In this document: piece by piece, positions 51,464-61,520 of the stretch
Layout of the letters: each line of letters opens with the position of its first letter
Position numbering within the stretch: position 1 is the stretch's first letter
Assembly: GCA_013368325.1 (NCBI GenBank)
Contig: JAACJK010000072.1
Coordinates: 113,161-177,160, forward strand
DNA from: Ephemerocybe angulata
Lineage: Eukaryota > Basidiomycota > Agaricomycetes > Agaricales > Psathyrellaceae
Direction of reading: 5' to 3'
DNA length: 64,000 bases
Position numbers and translations under genes: made by a program
The notes under the pieces: generated by a model
Databases searched by the model: none
The model's input: only the letters and a program-made list of their open reading frames with translations
What the model was told of the DNA's origin: nothing

Positions 51464-53195
51464 ATGGCTCCTTCCAAACGTCGACAACCAACCAAAGAGC
51501 CGAAGCCCGCCAAAAAGCTTCACTGCCGTCGATGTGATGGTAGCCCACTCCTGACTGAGTGTGCTCACAGCCGCAAGGCTCAAGCAGGTGTACGTTTTGC
51601 ATTCGCGTACGGGATATCTCTCTAAAGGCTATCAATAGCCTCCCCCCGCTGGTCAGAACCCAGTCATCGATCCAACACTCGCTGTCCAACAAGGTCCAGC
51701 ACTCGCAGCTCAACAAGGTGCGCCCCGTGCACATTAAATATCTCATCATCAATTTATACCTTCCCTCGTAGTGCCGATGTACCCTCAATTTCAATTTGGA
51801 CAAAGTAAGTTAGAATTAGGTTGTTCTCGTTGTCCTTTGCTGATCCATCAAACCTCTCTCAGTGAACCCGTACGCCTTCAACTTCAACCCACCCTCAGCA
51901 ACTCCTGCTGGAGTTCAGAGCTACCCCCCTGGAACTCCAAGTGCTCCGGTGTATCAGTTCCCTCCCGGGTGTAAGTTGCTCTTCCTTCGCGAATCGCGGA
52001 CGGCGTGCACATTCTAACATCCCAATCAGATACCCCAATGTCGCACCCCTGGCTCTTCAACCCCGCCTCCTATGGGCTTGCGGGACCCGCGCCTCCGTCT
52101 GCTACTGCACCGCCTGCCGGAACTGACCAGTCTCCTTCAACCGTCGGTGGTGCGCCTCTGACGGCCCAGAGTAACGCCTACAACGTCGATCTCTCCCTTC
52201 TGGACGACGATATTCCAGCCCCCGTCCCTGCGACACAGGATATTACAGCCCCCGTCCCTGCGACACAGGCTGGGCTCATGCCCTCCGCATGTGCTGTGCC
52301 AGAGCCCGCCGGCGCAGTCCCACTCCCGGATGGCGAACTTGAAACCTCTGATGTAACATCACAGCCCGCACCCTCTGTAACGACTAGTCCCACGCCTCTC
52401 GTTGACGACCATGTGGACTCTGTGTCCCAGCATGGGCAAAAGCGCCCCCGCGAGGATTCGATGAACAGTTCCCCCGCACCCGCCTCCAAGAAACGGGCCT
52501 ATGCATCCGGTGCGAAGCCAATCTTCGACTGGATTGAGGGAGTGGGTCGCGGTGCCCGGAACTGGCGTGCGTCCCCTTCTTTTTTTCTGTCGATCGTGCT
52601 GACCTGTTTCATCCCTGTCTTTAGGTTTGGCCCGTAAGCGCCCATTGCTCCCGGAAATTGTGGATAACGCCCGCGCGACGAAGTGTTATTCCGGTTGGGT
52701 CCATGACCTCATGTCCCGCGTTCGTACCGTTCCTATCATTGCACCCCTAATTTCATGAGCTAATAAGGAACCTAGTGCGAGAGCATCTCCATTCGATCAG
52801 GTTGCTGGATGTATGTTGCCGTGCAGCATCCATCTGCTCGGACTCCCTTCACGCATTATTCGTCCCCAAAGCTCCGTGCTGAAGCTCCGGCTGCGCTCGC
52901 GTCCTTTCATAAGGATGTTAGCATGACAATGACCAGTCTAGTCCGCGCTGACCGTAAGGCCAAGGTTGAATCTATCGTTGAGGCGTTGAGAAACAAGGCT
53001 CGAGCGGAGGCCGCTGAAGCCAAGACAGCTGCCACGGAGCAAAAGCTGGCACTGGCGAACGAGAGGTTGGAGGAGCTGGAAAGAAGGCTGGAATCGTTGA
53101 CTGTCATCACGGAGGAGAACGAACTGTACCCGCCCGAGGACGAGCCGGAGGAGGATGACGAAGAGGAGTTCTCTGAAACTGAAGAACCCCTGTAG
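51464..53195 (+). CDS. Transposon-borne protein: zinc knuckle-like start, Pro-rich middle, acidic coiled-coil end
   Basis: Multi-exon gene beginning MAPSKRRQPTKEPKPAKKLH. Exon 1 has CRRCDGSPLLTECAHSRKAQ, a CxxC...CxH arrangement that could bind zinc. The middle exons are Pro/Ala/Gln-rich (NPYAFNFNPPSATPAGVQSY, then PAPVPATQDITAPVPATQ, an internal 12-residue repeat). A basic KRPREDSMNSSPAPASKKRA follows and then an exon with FDWIEGVGRGARNW. The final exon (about 52809-53195) forms a helix (LVRADRKAKVESIVEAL, EAAEAKTAATEQKLALANERLEELERR) and an acidic end (EDEPEEDDEEEFSETEEPL). It may bind nucleic acid or the transposase; I do not recognise the family. It is divergently transcribed from the transposase through a repeat-bearing promoter. 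Confidence 0.6.
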
Positions 53196-53416
53196 CCACC
53201 CTCCATTACCTCAATACCTTTTTCCTGTCACCATCGAAATGATATCTTTTATCCTTTGCCCTTCATTCGATATTTGAGTTACTGTCTATAATCACATAAG
53301 TATCGTATTGATAAAGTCACGCTCGACGTCAGTTAATACCTTCCTGGTAGCTCAGAACGGAGTTCAACAGAAAGAGAAGGAGTATAACATCCCTTGGATG
53401 TCAACTTGCATGCCAT

Positions 53417-54289
53417 TCAATCTAACAAATGTGATCTCTGATAGTACAGGTCACCCTCGCTATACAAATCAATAAATTCGTCGTGCCCACGGAACCTGGC
53501 CATGTCCTCCAAGTCCTGAATCATCTCCACAGCTTGGTCTATTTTGGCACCCAGCGCTTCGAGCTCACCAAGTTGAGCTGCTGCTCCCACCTCCAATGAG
53601 ATATCTTGCTCATGGGCGTAAACACCTTCTCGAAGCCGGATTAGGCGCGGCAAGACCAATACAAGGTCCTCGACCACACCACTCTCGATGTACCGAGCTG
53701 AAATATCCTCCAGGAACTCGCGAAGCGACCTATTTTCCAGCATGTCCTTGTAGGATGTGAGGAGAAATTTGGTATGCCCTTCCCAGATGTCCCTCGGAGG
53801 CCGGCGGCTAACCACTGCAGTGCTAAGAAACACAGTTCCTATGAGGTATGGAATGGCATTTGTCGCTCGTTTAACACACCTTAAATCACTCGCCGGTTTC
53901 GATTGTTTGCTACTACTGCCTTCATTCTTTGGGGCAGATTTCCTTCTAGAAATGTACACCCATTTTTGAGAGCGCATCCATGTATACAATCAATGAAGTA
54001 CGCACCGCTGATATGACCGATTGCTTTTCTGACGATTGTCGTACTTGCGCTCCTCGTCAGATTTAACAACTTTTACTTTCTCATGCTTCGAAGGATCGTT
54101 ACGCCTTTTGGCTGCATATTTCTGCTTCCTGGAAATGGAGATGTTCTCCCGGAATCTGCAATAAAGTCAGTTGGACGGCGTAAGTGGTACAAGGATGCCG
54201 GGCCCTAACCGTTCATAGTACTTCCTGCTTCGTTCGCATGCAGCGGCCTTTTTCTCCTCCTCCGTTTTATAGAGAACAGGGCGCCCCAT
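53417..54289 (-). CDS. Transposon-borne basic protein, MGRP-start family
   Basis: Starts MGRPVLYKTEEEKKAAACER at 54289 and continues after an intron with FRENISISRKQKYAAKRRND, KVKVVKSDEERKYDNRQKSN. This basic helical N-terminus is a type I recall as frequent near KDZ elements in mushrooms (from memory, not checked). After another intron come KSAPKNEGSSSKQSKPASDL, then a helical region (REFLEDISARYIESGVVEDLVLVLPRLIRLREGVYAHEQD; LGELEALGAKIDQAVEMIQDLEDM) to a stop at 53417. It is convergent with the upstream plus-strand gene. A DNA-binding accessory role is possible but not shown. Confidence 0.6.
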
Positions 54290-55243
54290 TTCAGCTATAC
54301 TAGAATTTACTATACCAGCTGTAGTGAGTGCGCAGTCTGGACGACCCGTACTCGAGTGGGGGTGGGGTGAGCTTGATGGTTGTTGCTAAAGTCGAAACCG
54401 GTAAGGATTCACAGTTCCGCGTCTGACTTGCGCGTTTCGTCTCACGTTTACTCCACCATCAAGACTGTTCATGCTCTCCAGGCTCGCTCAATACATTTAA
54501 AGTAAAAGTATGTACGTAGAATAATAAATGAATAGCACACAGTACATGCTATGAAAAAATCTAGACATATATAAACATATATCATACTAAACCAAGTGAC
54601 AAAGGAAGGGCGTCAAGTCGCACCTTGCCAGCTCGGATTTAGCAACAGTAGAATGAGGTACGCACCCTTTCACTGTCAGACACTGCTCGTTAAACTTCTT
54701 GCAGATCAATCTTACTGAACTGTAGAATACTGGCGGAAAATGAGTGCTCGTACGTCGCATATGAACGCACATTGTACTTCGCGCACAAGGGGGCGCGCAC
54801 TGGCTGCCTGATGTCCCTGCTGTCACAAAAGGAAGGTGTGAGCCTAGCTTTAGACTACCCTGCGAGTCTCACTGAATTTATAGTGGCGTGGAAGGTGTCA
54901 AGAGATGAAAGTACTTTGTACGTCGCTTCACGCACGTACTCACTGCCTAATGTACTCGCTATCGCTAGAGGATGGCGCGAGGCTTACTGGAGAATTATCT
55001 GAGTATAGTTTTTGCTGGTCTAAATCACTGAGATACATAATATCTTCGAAATCCTACAAAGGGCTGTGTGTGATAGGGCGGGAACGTCAAGAGGCGCTCA
55101 CAAATATCGCAGAGGCGCGCAACAAAGCTCCGTAACGGCATATGCCATGACGGATCACATCAACCTCCGGCGGAATCTGATCTATCATGCATTCTCCCCG
55201 TGACCTTGCACACTCTTTCATCGACACCACCATCGACAATACC
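54290..55243. other. Spacer within the transposon
   Basis: Weakly repetitive: two stretches near 54770 and 54915 share CACGCAC/GCGCAC and GGCTGCCTGATGT/CACTGCCTAATGT words. Small open frames have no support. It includes the promoters of the flanking genes. Confidence 0.4.
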
Positions 55244-56191
55244 ATGAGCAACCCCACATCAGCAGATGCATCCCAGGTTTTGCCATCTCGAGAGCTTCCT
55301 CTCCTCCCTGTGTAAGTCTTCCAAGTATCACAGCAGCTACTCCTAATAATGCGAATAGTGCTGTAGGTCAGCGCAAAAACGTAAAGCTCAGGGGGACCAC
55401 GTAGGCCGCAGGCCCAAGAAGATGTCGGAGCAGTATAAGGAGTAAGTCACTGCACTGCGAGAAGGACTGTAGCCTGATTTTTCCCGCATCCTGTGTAGAT
55501 CTGTGGCTCGGGGGAAGGAGCTAAGGGATGCAGGCTTAGAGGAAGACCTCGTTATCATCAAGAGTCCGTCAGGGAGACACACGCTTGGCCGTCGTTACGT
55601 GCCCATCGGTACAGTTCCAGCTTATCCCTCGTTGGGTGATAGATCTTCGCCCAGGAAGAGCAACACGTCTGCAGTAGCCAAGTGCGTATTCCCTTTTCTT
55701 TCTCGATATATGTGCCTGCCTGATACGTTTCATGTTAGAGCCAGTCAAGCTGGAAGGTCTGGGAAGGGTCGCAGTACTTTATCTGCTGATGACGAGTACG
55801 TGTATCTACTGTTCGTTATTTACCACCACCTCATCACACTCCCCACACAGTCCTTTTGGTGTGGCGGCTTTTGGAATAGATGGAAGGTCTGGGACTTCAT
55901 CTGCTGTTGACGAGTACGTGTATCTACTGTTCGTTATTTACCACCACCTCATCACACTCCCCACACAGTCCTTTTGGTCTGGCGGCTTTTGGAATAGATC
56001 CTGATTTAAATGACCCATTCCCAGAGGCATTAGATTCGTCAGAGGATGAGTATGATAGCGATGGCAGTAGTGAAACGGGGGTTAGCGTGCTGGGACGGAT
56101 CTCAAGCCAAGCGAACGAGGAGAGTGTCGGCCTGGAGGCCAAAATTAGCGAAGACGAGCACGAGGCTGAGGCCACTGAGTTTCAGGAGTAG
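55244..56191 (+). CDS. Transposon-borne acidic protein with duplicated exon
   Basis: Multi-exon gene: MSNPTSADASQVLPSRELPL; then KAQGDHVGRRPKKMSEQYKE; then SVARGKELRDAGLEEDLVII, KSPSGRHTLGRRYVPIG; then short exons GRSGKGRSTLSADDE, SFGVAAFGIDGRSGTSSAVDE and SFGLAAFGIDPDLNDPFPEAL; and an acidic end (SSEDEYDSDGSSETG, KISEDEHEAEATEFQE). The exon at 55851-55913 (63 nt) arose by tandem duplication together with its 55-nt intron: 55796-55850 and 55914-55968 are the same sequence. Both exon junctions are in the same phase, so the frame is kept. No known domain. Confidence 0.55.
55791..55999 (+). repeat. Tandem exon-intron duplication
   Basis: 55791-55881 and 55909-55999 (91 bp each) differ at a single base (TTGGTGTGG versus TTGGTCTGG). 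Each includes a complete 55-nt intron and the start of the following exon. The offset is 118 bp. Confidence 0.9.
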
Positions 56192-57032
56192 ATTAAGAAT
56201 AGCATCGAGTTCCCATATACATACCGCGCACTCATGGACATGGTTTCGATGGGGGTTTTGGGGCCCAAATACCTGGGTTCTGGAACGGTGGCCTTGACCC
56301 CGAGAATCGCTCAATGCTCAGGGTTGGGCCTGGTTGGGCATATGATTTTTTTCAAGTCTGTTACCATATGATCTTTTTTATTTTTTAACCCCAAGCGCGG
56401 AGCAGTTGGCGCCCGTCCATAATGATACACAGGGATCAACTTCGCGAAGATCACTGATGAGAATCTACACGGTCATGTGGTGGTAAAATGAACCGCGACG
56501 CGACGGCATCAGGCTGCCCTATCTGAATCATCTATGTCGAAGTGAAAGGCCAAGTTCAACCCACTTGGATTCGTCTCATGCCACAAGGTACACAGCCAGT
56601 ATATCTCTCTTCTATTTCCGTTGTACAGAGCATTAAAGGCCTACCACAGCGTTTTTACAGTCGATGAGCAAGATGGGTCGTATCAACCACAGCCATCGGA
56701 CGCGCATACAATCGTCAAGATGTCTACTTAGCTTAAGATTGCATGCGTGTCGCGAGCATGCATGTCTCCTCCGGGCTCCTGGTATCAGCTGGTATCAACG
56801 ACCGCCATCGGACGCGCATCCAATCGTCAAGATGTCTTGTTCGCCTCATGAATGGACGCGTGTTGCGCGCACTCGTGTCTCCTCCCTTCCATATGCTCTC
56901 ATCGGCCGGCCGTGCCCCTTGGACCTTTTCACGGATAGTAAACGACCCCAAATGGACGTTCCTGCCCCCATCCTTTGTCTACACTCCCACTCAGACGTGA
57001 AACCGACTCTCTGAAAGCATTGAATACCCAGA
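56192..57032. promoter_or_regulatory. Spacer and repeat-bearing promoter inside the transposon
   Basis: From 56680 and again from 56792 the words GTATCAAC, GCCATCGGACGCGCAT and CAATCGTCAAGATGTCT recur: a 112-bp tandem duplication about 250 bp upstream of the next gene's start. The rest shows no gene. Confidence 0.6.
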
Positions 57033-59815
57033 ATGTCCGCTCAACCAACGTCCGCTCAAGGTGTGTGCTTTCGAGGTGTATTCAGGGTCCGATACTTACA
57101 GCGCGTACAGCTGTCATGGACGCCTTCCTAGAGAGCAATCGGCTCCTCCCCTACTCTGAAAAAATTGGTGTGTAGGGCACTCGCGACGACGCGCATGTAA
57201 CTAAATGGTCTTGACAGCGTCCCTTGAAGCAGCGTTCAAGTTCTCCACGGGAGAACTTGAAGACTTGGAAAAAAGGAGGGACTTCGCTCGATCGCAGAAG
57301 TTGACCTATTCGCACATTTCGAGGAAGGTCAACATCATGAAACAACGGTTGGCTGGTATTGAAGGCGCCATGGCGCAAGTGAGGTCTGAGGAGAGAGGTT
57401 CATCTCTATCTCCTGTGCCAGAGGACTCCGAGTCCGCGGCTCCTTCCTCGCTCAACCAAGCCGCTGCGCCCCCTCAAGCCGGAGGAGTCAGCTCCACTCC
57501 TCCCCCCGTCAACACTGACCGCCACCCGGACAACGAGGCGACTGCGACTTCTGAGGTCGTCAGTTCCGCCTCTCCCCCCTCGCTCAACCAAGCCACTGCG
57601 CTCCCTGAAGCCGGAGGCGTCGGCTCTACTCCTCCCCCCGTCAACGAGACCTCTGCGGCTCTCCCTCCGGTCAGCGAGCCCACTGCACCTCCTGGAGCCG
57701 TCAACACTGCAGTTCCGCCGGTCGAAGAGGCCACCGCCACCCCTCCGGTCAACGAGGTCACTGCGCCCTCTCGAGTGGTGGATCCCGCTTCTCCTCCAGT
57801 CAACGAGGTCACTGCTCCCTCTGAAGTCGTCGATCCCGCTTCTCCTCCAGTCATCAACGCGGTCGTTCCTCCGGTCCCTGTGCCCGCTAACGTTGTAGAG
57901 GCCGTCATCCCGCCGACCGCTCCGACCGCTGCGCCTGTTGGAGTAGTTGATGCGGCGCTTCCCCCTGTCACCGAGACCTCCGCACCTCTTACTCCAAATG
58001 TCGTTCCCACCACAACTGGTGTCATCAAGCCTGAGGCACAGGAGGTTGTACTTCCTCCTGCATCTTCCTTTGTTCCCCCAGTCGGTCAAGGTTCGTGTGA
58101 TACCCGTTCATGACTACAATATGAGCTAACGTACATTCAAGCTCCTTTGACTCGTGTGAAGCCAGAGGCACAGGAGGTTGCCGTTCCTCTCCCTGAACGC
58201 CCCGTGCCCGTACGTCCAGCCCAACAAGGTATGTGTCCATCTCTCTACACACCATTTCTCTGAGTAAGAGCTGACGTTGTCCCAAGATCCTATGCAGCCT
58301 GTCAAACCCGAGGCACAGGAGGCCGCTCTTCCTCCTCCCGCGAGTGGCGCGCCGCCCATCGCTACAGCCCAGCAAGGTACGCCTCCGGATCCGTAAACAC
58401 TGTTCATTCAATTGGAACTCACGATCATACAAAATTCATAGTACATATCAAGCCCAAGGTGGAGGCTGCCGATCGTCTCCCTCCTAAAGGTTCAAACAAG
58501 CGAAAGCCGGATGCTGACTTGGAGGTCATTGTGATCTCGAGTGACTCCGATACCCCAGGGCCTGTGAAGCCCACCGTAAAACGTACGTGTTCTGAAGTTA
58601 TGTGCATCTCAGTTGTACCTTGACGGCTAATACGAACCTTCTTCTCTAGGCGCCAAACGAACGGGGCCCAAGGCCGGTGCAAAAGGCAAGGGAAAATCGA
58701 AAATGAAGCCAGAGGACGAGGGCATGCGGTTGATCGATGACGCCGATTTCCAATTACTTCGCGAGGGATCAGAACCTGAGTCGGTGCCTCAGATCCTTAC
58801 GAAGGCGGAGCTCGCGGAGGAGGACAATAAATTTGCACGTGAGTTTGTCCGTCCACGCTTCGTCCAAAAAAAGAGTTATTGACAATGTCCTTCCTCACAG
58901 TGGCCGGCGAGAATTCTATGCACAACTTCATCACTCACAATCTCATGCTATCTGGTCGGATCCGTAGCAAGGCCCGGAAGGTCCAGGAGTACCTGCCGGA
59001 GTCTGCCACGACATCTCGCATCCTGGCCATGTCTATGTTTCTCTTGGACAACGGCACCGGTCAGACAAAGTGCGCGTATCACAGCGTCCTCGATCACCAG
59101 TGCCTCGTCAACGACCAGGACAGCAGGGAGCTGAAAGGGACGGTTAGGAAGCCTAAGTTCGACAAGAAGGTCACCGGTGTTCCCTTCAGTCCATCGCAGA
59201 CAACGACCGCCCTTCCTTCGTCGGTCGCCAAGGTTCCAGGGCCAGCCAAAAGTCTTGTAATCAAGAGGCTGCCATCGCATAACGACAACCCGCACAAGGT
59301 CCCGCCAGTCGTCAGCGGCATGGGCGAAGCCGAACTGCTCACCTTCTTCCGCAAGATAGGTGAAGCATACTACTTGCACTGTGGGTGCGAGTTGGAGACG
59401 TGTCTCCTCGACTTCTACCTGTGGAAGAGCAGCCCCATGCTTGTCTCCCCCTCGACCGGCGCAATGGAATACTTCGGCGTTTCTCCAGACCCTAGGCACC
59501 GGGGTCACTTCAACCATATCTTCCGGGCCTTGAGGATTAGGGTCGACGACTTGTACCTGTTTGACAGGAACGGCGTCCGAAGGGATACGTCCAATGCCCC
59601 CGAAGCGCTTCTCAACTGGTACTCTTACCATGGCCTGACTCTCCCCTCCCCGCTCCTCCCACCCCTCAGCCCAAGCAACGACAGAAGCCCCAGTACGTCG
59701 AGATTGACGATCTTCCCACCCCGGGACCTTCGGGTCACAGGAGCTTGCGGACCTATCCCTTTCGGAAGCCGAGGACGTGGACATGGGCGACGAGGAGATG
59801 GACTTGGGCTCGTAA
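57033..59815 (+). CDS. Transposon-borne Pro/Val-rich repeat protein with C-terminal globular domain
   Basis: Multi-exon gene starting MSAQPTSAQ. A helical exon (ARTAVMDAFLESNRLLPYSE, EAAFKFSTGELEDLEKRRDF) is followed by a long Pro/Val/Thr/Ala tract with repeats such as PPVNEVTAPS.VVDPAS. Exons at 58142-58228 (87 nt) and 58287-58376 (90 nt) each encode one VKPEAQE...P...AQQ repeat. Next come basic nuclear-type stretches (PKAGAKGKGKSKMKPED) and a conserved-looking domain from 58900 (MHNFITHNLMLSGRIRSKAR, CAYHSVLDHQCLVNDQDS, FFRKIGEAYYLHCGCELETC, GHFNHIFRALRIRVDDLYLF). The 3' end is uncertain: the natural-looking acidic end EAEDVDMGDEEMDLGS is one base out of frame with the preceding exon, so the open frame instead ends at 59895. 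Function unknown. Confidence 0.55.
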
Positions 59816-60011
59816 TTTATCTACCGATCTTTGTTTTCTTTCTGCGTCTCTCGAATTTTATCTGCCTTTCTTTCACTGTGCGCGACAAACACTAAGAGAT
59901 CTGAGATTTGAGACAAACGTGGCGATACAAAAGAGTAGATTCGACGTATGGTACATGCTATCAACCTCTGAGTTCCTTCGGCCACTTGCCGGGCCCAACC
60001 ACTGCTTGATA
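59816..60011. other. Convergent 3' spacer
   Basis: It lies between the Pro-rich repeat gene (+) and the next gene (-). Nothing else is seen. Confidence 0.4.
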
Positions 60012-61114
60012 TCAGCTTCGTGTCCACTTGACGGTAAAATATAAGTACACACCGGTTTGTATCCTTTCAGACGAACCACATGACGAAGGGACGTTTAAGT
60101 TCCACGTTATCGAAGGAATGCGAGAACCGTAGCTTCCAGCGTCGGTGAAGTGGACGGAGTACATCAGGAGGTCGGGATACGCCCTGGAGAGTGCGGGGCA
60201 GGAGGGGTTCATTGGGCAAAGGTGACGTCCAATCGCGCGCGTTGCGTTTTCGAACATGGTAAAACCGTGGCCAACGAGCCTATCAAACACGGGGATGTCG
60301 AACGTTGATGAGCCGTCTTCAGGGATGACGATGGTGAAAAGCCCCTTGCGAGCCTCGGTGAGTTCGGGATAAAGGCAAACCGCGTCGTTGGAGGTGATGA
60401 AATTCATGAGGGCGGTTGTTGGGGCTTCGGTGATTAACGCAATAGGGGGGACACGACATTGTATGAATAGAATCTCTCGGTCGAGCGTCGTATTGACCAT
60501 GCGGAAGATCTTGACGATGTTGTCTCCGTATCCGTAGTGGCGGTATCCCAGCACCGTACATTTCTCATACGTGTGGAGGAGCGTGTCGACAAGGCGGTAG
60601 CCATTTCCCCGATCATCCGATGCATCGTTGTCGTCGTAAACCTGTTGGTGTGGGGCACCCAAGTCCGGGTGGGAGTCGGTGCTCGTCTGTGTATACACCT
60701 CCAGGACGCGAGGCATTGGGACTTCCTCGGCAAAGATTCGAAGAGCCGCCATGCCTCCGATCACAGCCCCGTAGTACTGCATGGACTCGAGAAAGGGAGC
60801 GGGATCGAGCCCAAAGGTCCGGAGGGTGTTGCGCACGCGTGTAGTGACCGGGGTGGCTACCAACTTCTCCATGTGAAGGCACGAGTCGTGTAGGGAGCGA
60901 CGGTCAGAGAAAGGGAGCAAGGAGACGATGAAGAGGGAGAGATCGAGAGGAAGGCGAAGTATTGGTGCGTCCTTGTCAGACGCTGACAGAAGGCGGTCAT
61001 GAATACGACTGAATCAGACCTATCGGGAGACTTACTATGTCGCTTGTTACAGAAGCTGCACCACTCCAGCTCCTCCCGGTACGGATAACGCTGAACGAGC
61101 CTTCGGATGCGCAT
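60012..61114 (-). CDS. Transposon-borne protein with F-box-like start
   Basis: Exon 1 from 61114 (MRIRRLVQRYPYREELEWCS, CNKRHS) and a main exon of about 320 residues after a GTAAGT intron. Its opening, LDLSLFIVSLLPFSDRRSLH, resembles a short F-box. Then YYGAVIGGMAALRIFAEEVP follows, a GG-x-AAL stretch like the one that precedes nucleotidyltransferase-type folds, but the metal-binding acidic pair is not clear. Later words: GYRLVDTLLHTYEKCTVLGY, ILFIQCRVPP, LMNFITSNDAVCLYPELTEA, PVFDRLVGHGFTMFENATRA, ITWNLNVPSSCGSSE. A longer start (61252) is possible. Family not recognised. Confidence 0.55.
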
Positions 61115-61520
61115 CGGGGATGGACAGGTAGGAGTGAAACGTAGGGAGTGAAGTGGGAGGGAGACGGGAAGTGTCGCGCGTACAATGGTGCAATTCAAGG
61201 TTTCCCACGCCCCATCTGGCAGCCCCTCTCGGCGATGCTCGACGAGGCACACGACATTTGTCGGCGGGTCTCCGTGACACGGAAGGGGTCAGCACAGAAC
61301 GGTACACAGACCCGTGAGCTGAAAGTCAGATAATAATAAGGATTCCAATGTCTACAGAAACATTGGACAGAACCAGCCATACAAATGCATGACTAGTTGA
61401 TACAAAAGCAAGCGCCCGCCTCTTAGAGAAGCATTGCAGCAGTGGTTTGTGTAGTACGATGTCTGTAGGAACAACGGTTGTGTGGTCAGCAGTGGCACAC
61501 TGTTTCGGGGCGGCCGTCCC
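61115..61520. other. Spacer before the right repeat array
   Basis: Promoter side of the last gene and transition into the tandem repeats. No gene is seen. Confidence 0.4.

Noticed and set aside
57406..58089. 227-codon minus-strand Arg/Gly/Ser-rich frame
   Set aside because: Shadow of the Pro/Val repeat tract on the other strand.
58948..59784. 278-codon minus-strand open frame
   Set aside because: It is antisense to the conserved-looking domain of the transposon gene; the plus-strand frame has better codon pattern and splice structure.
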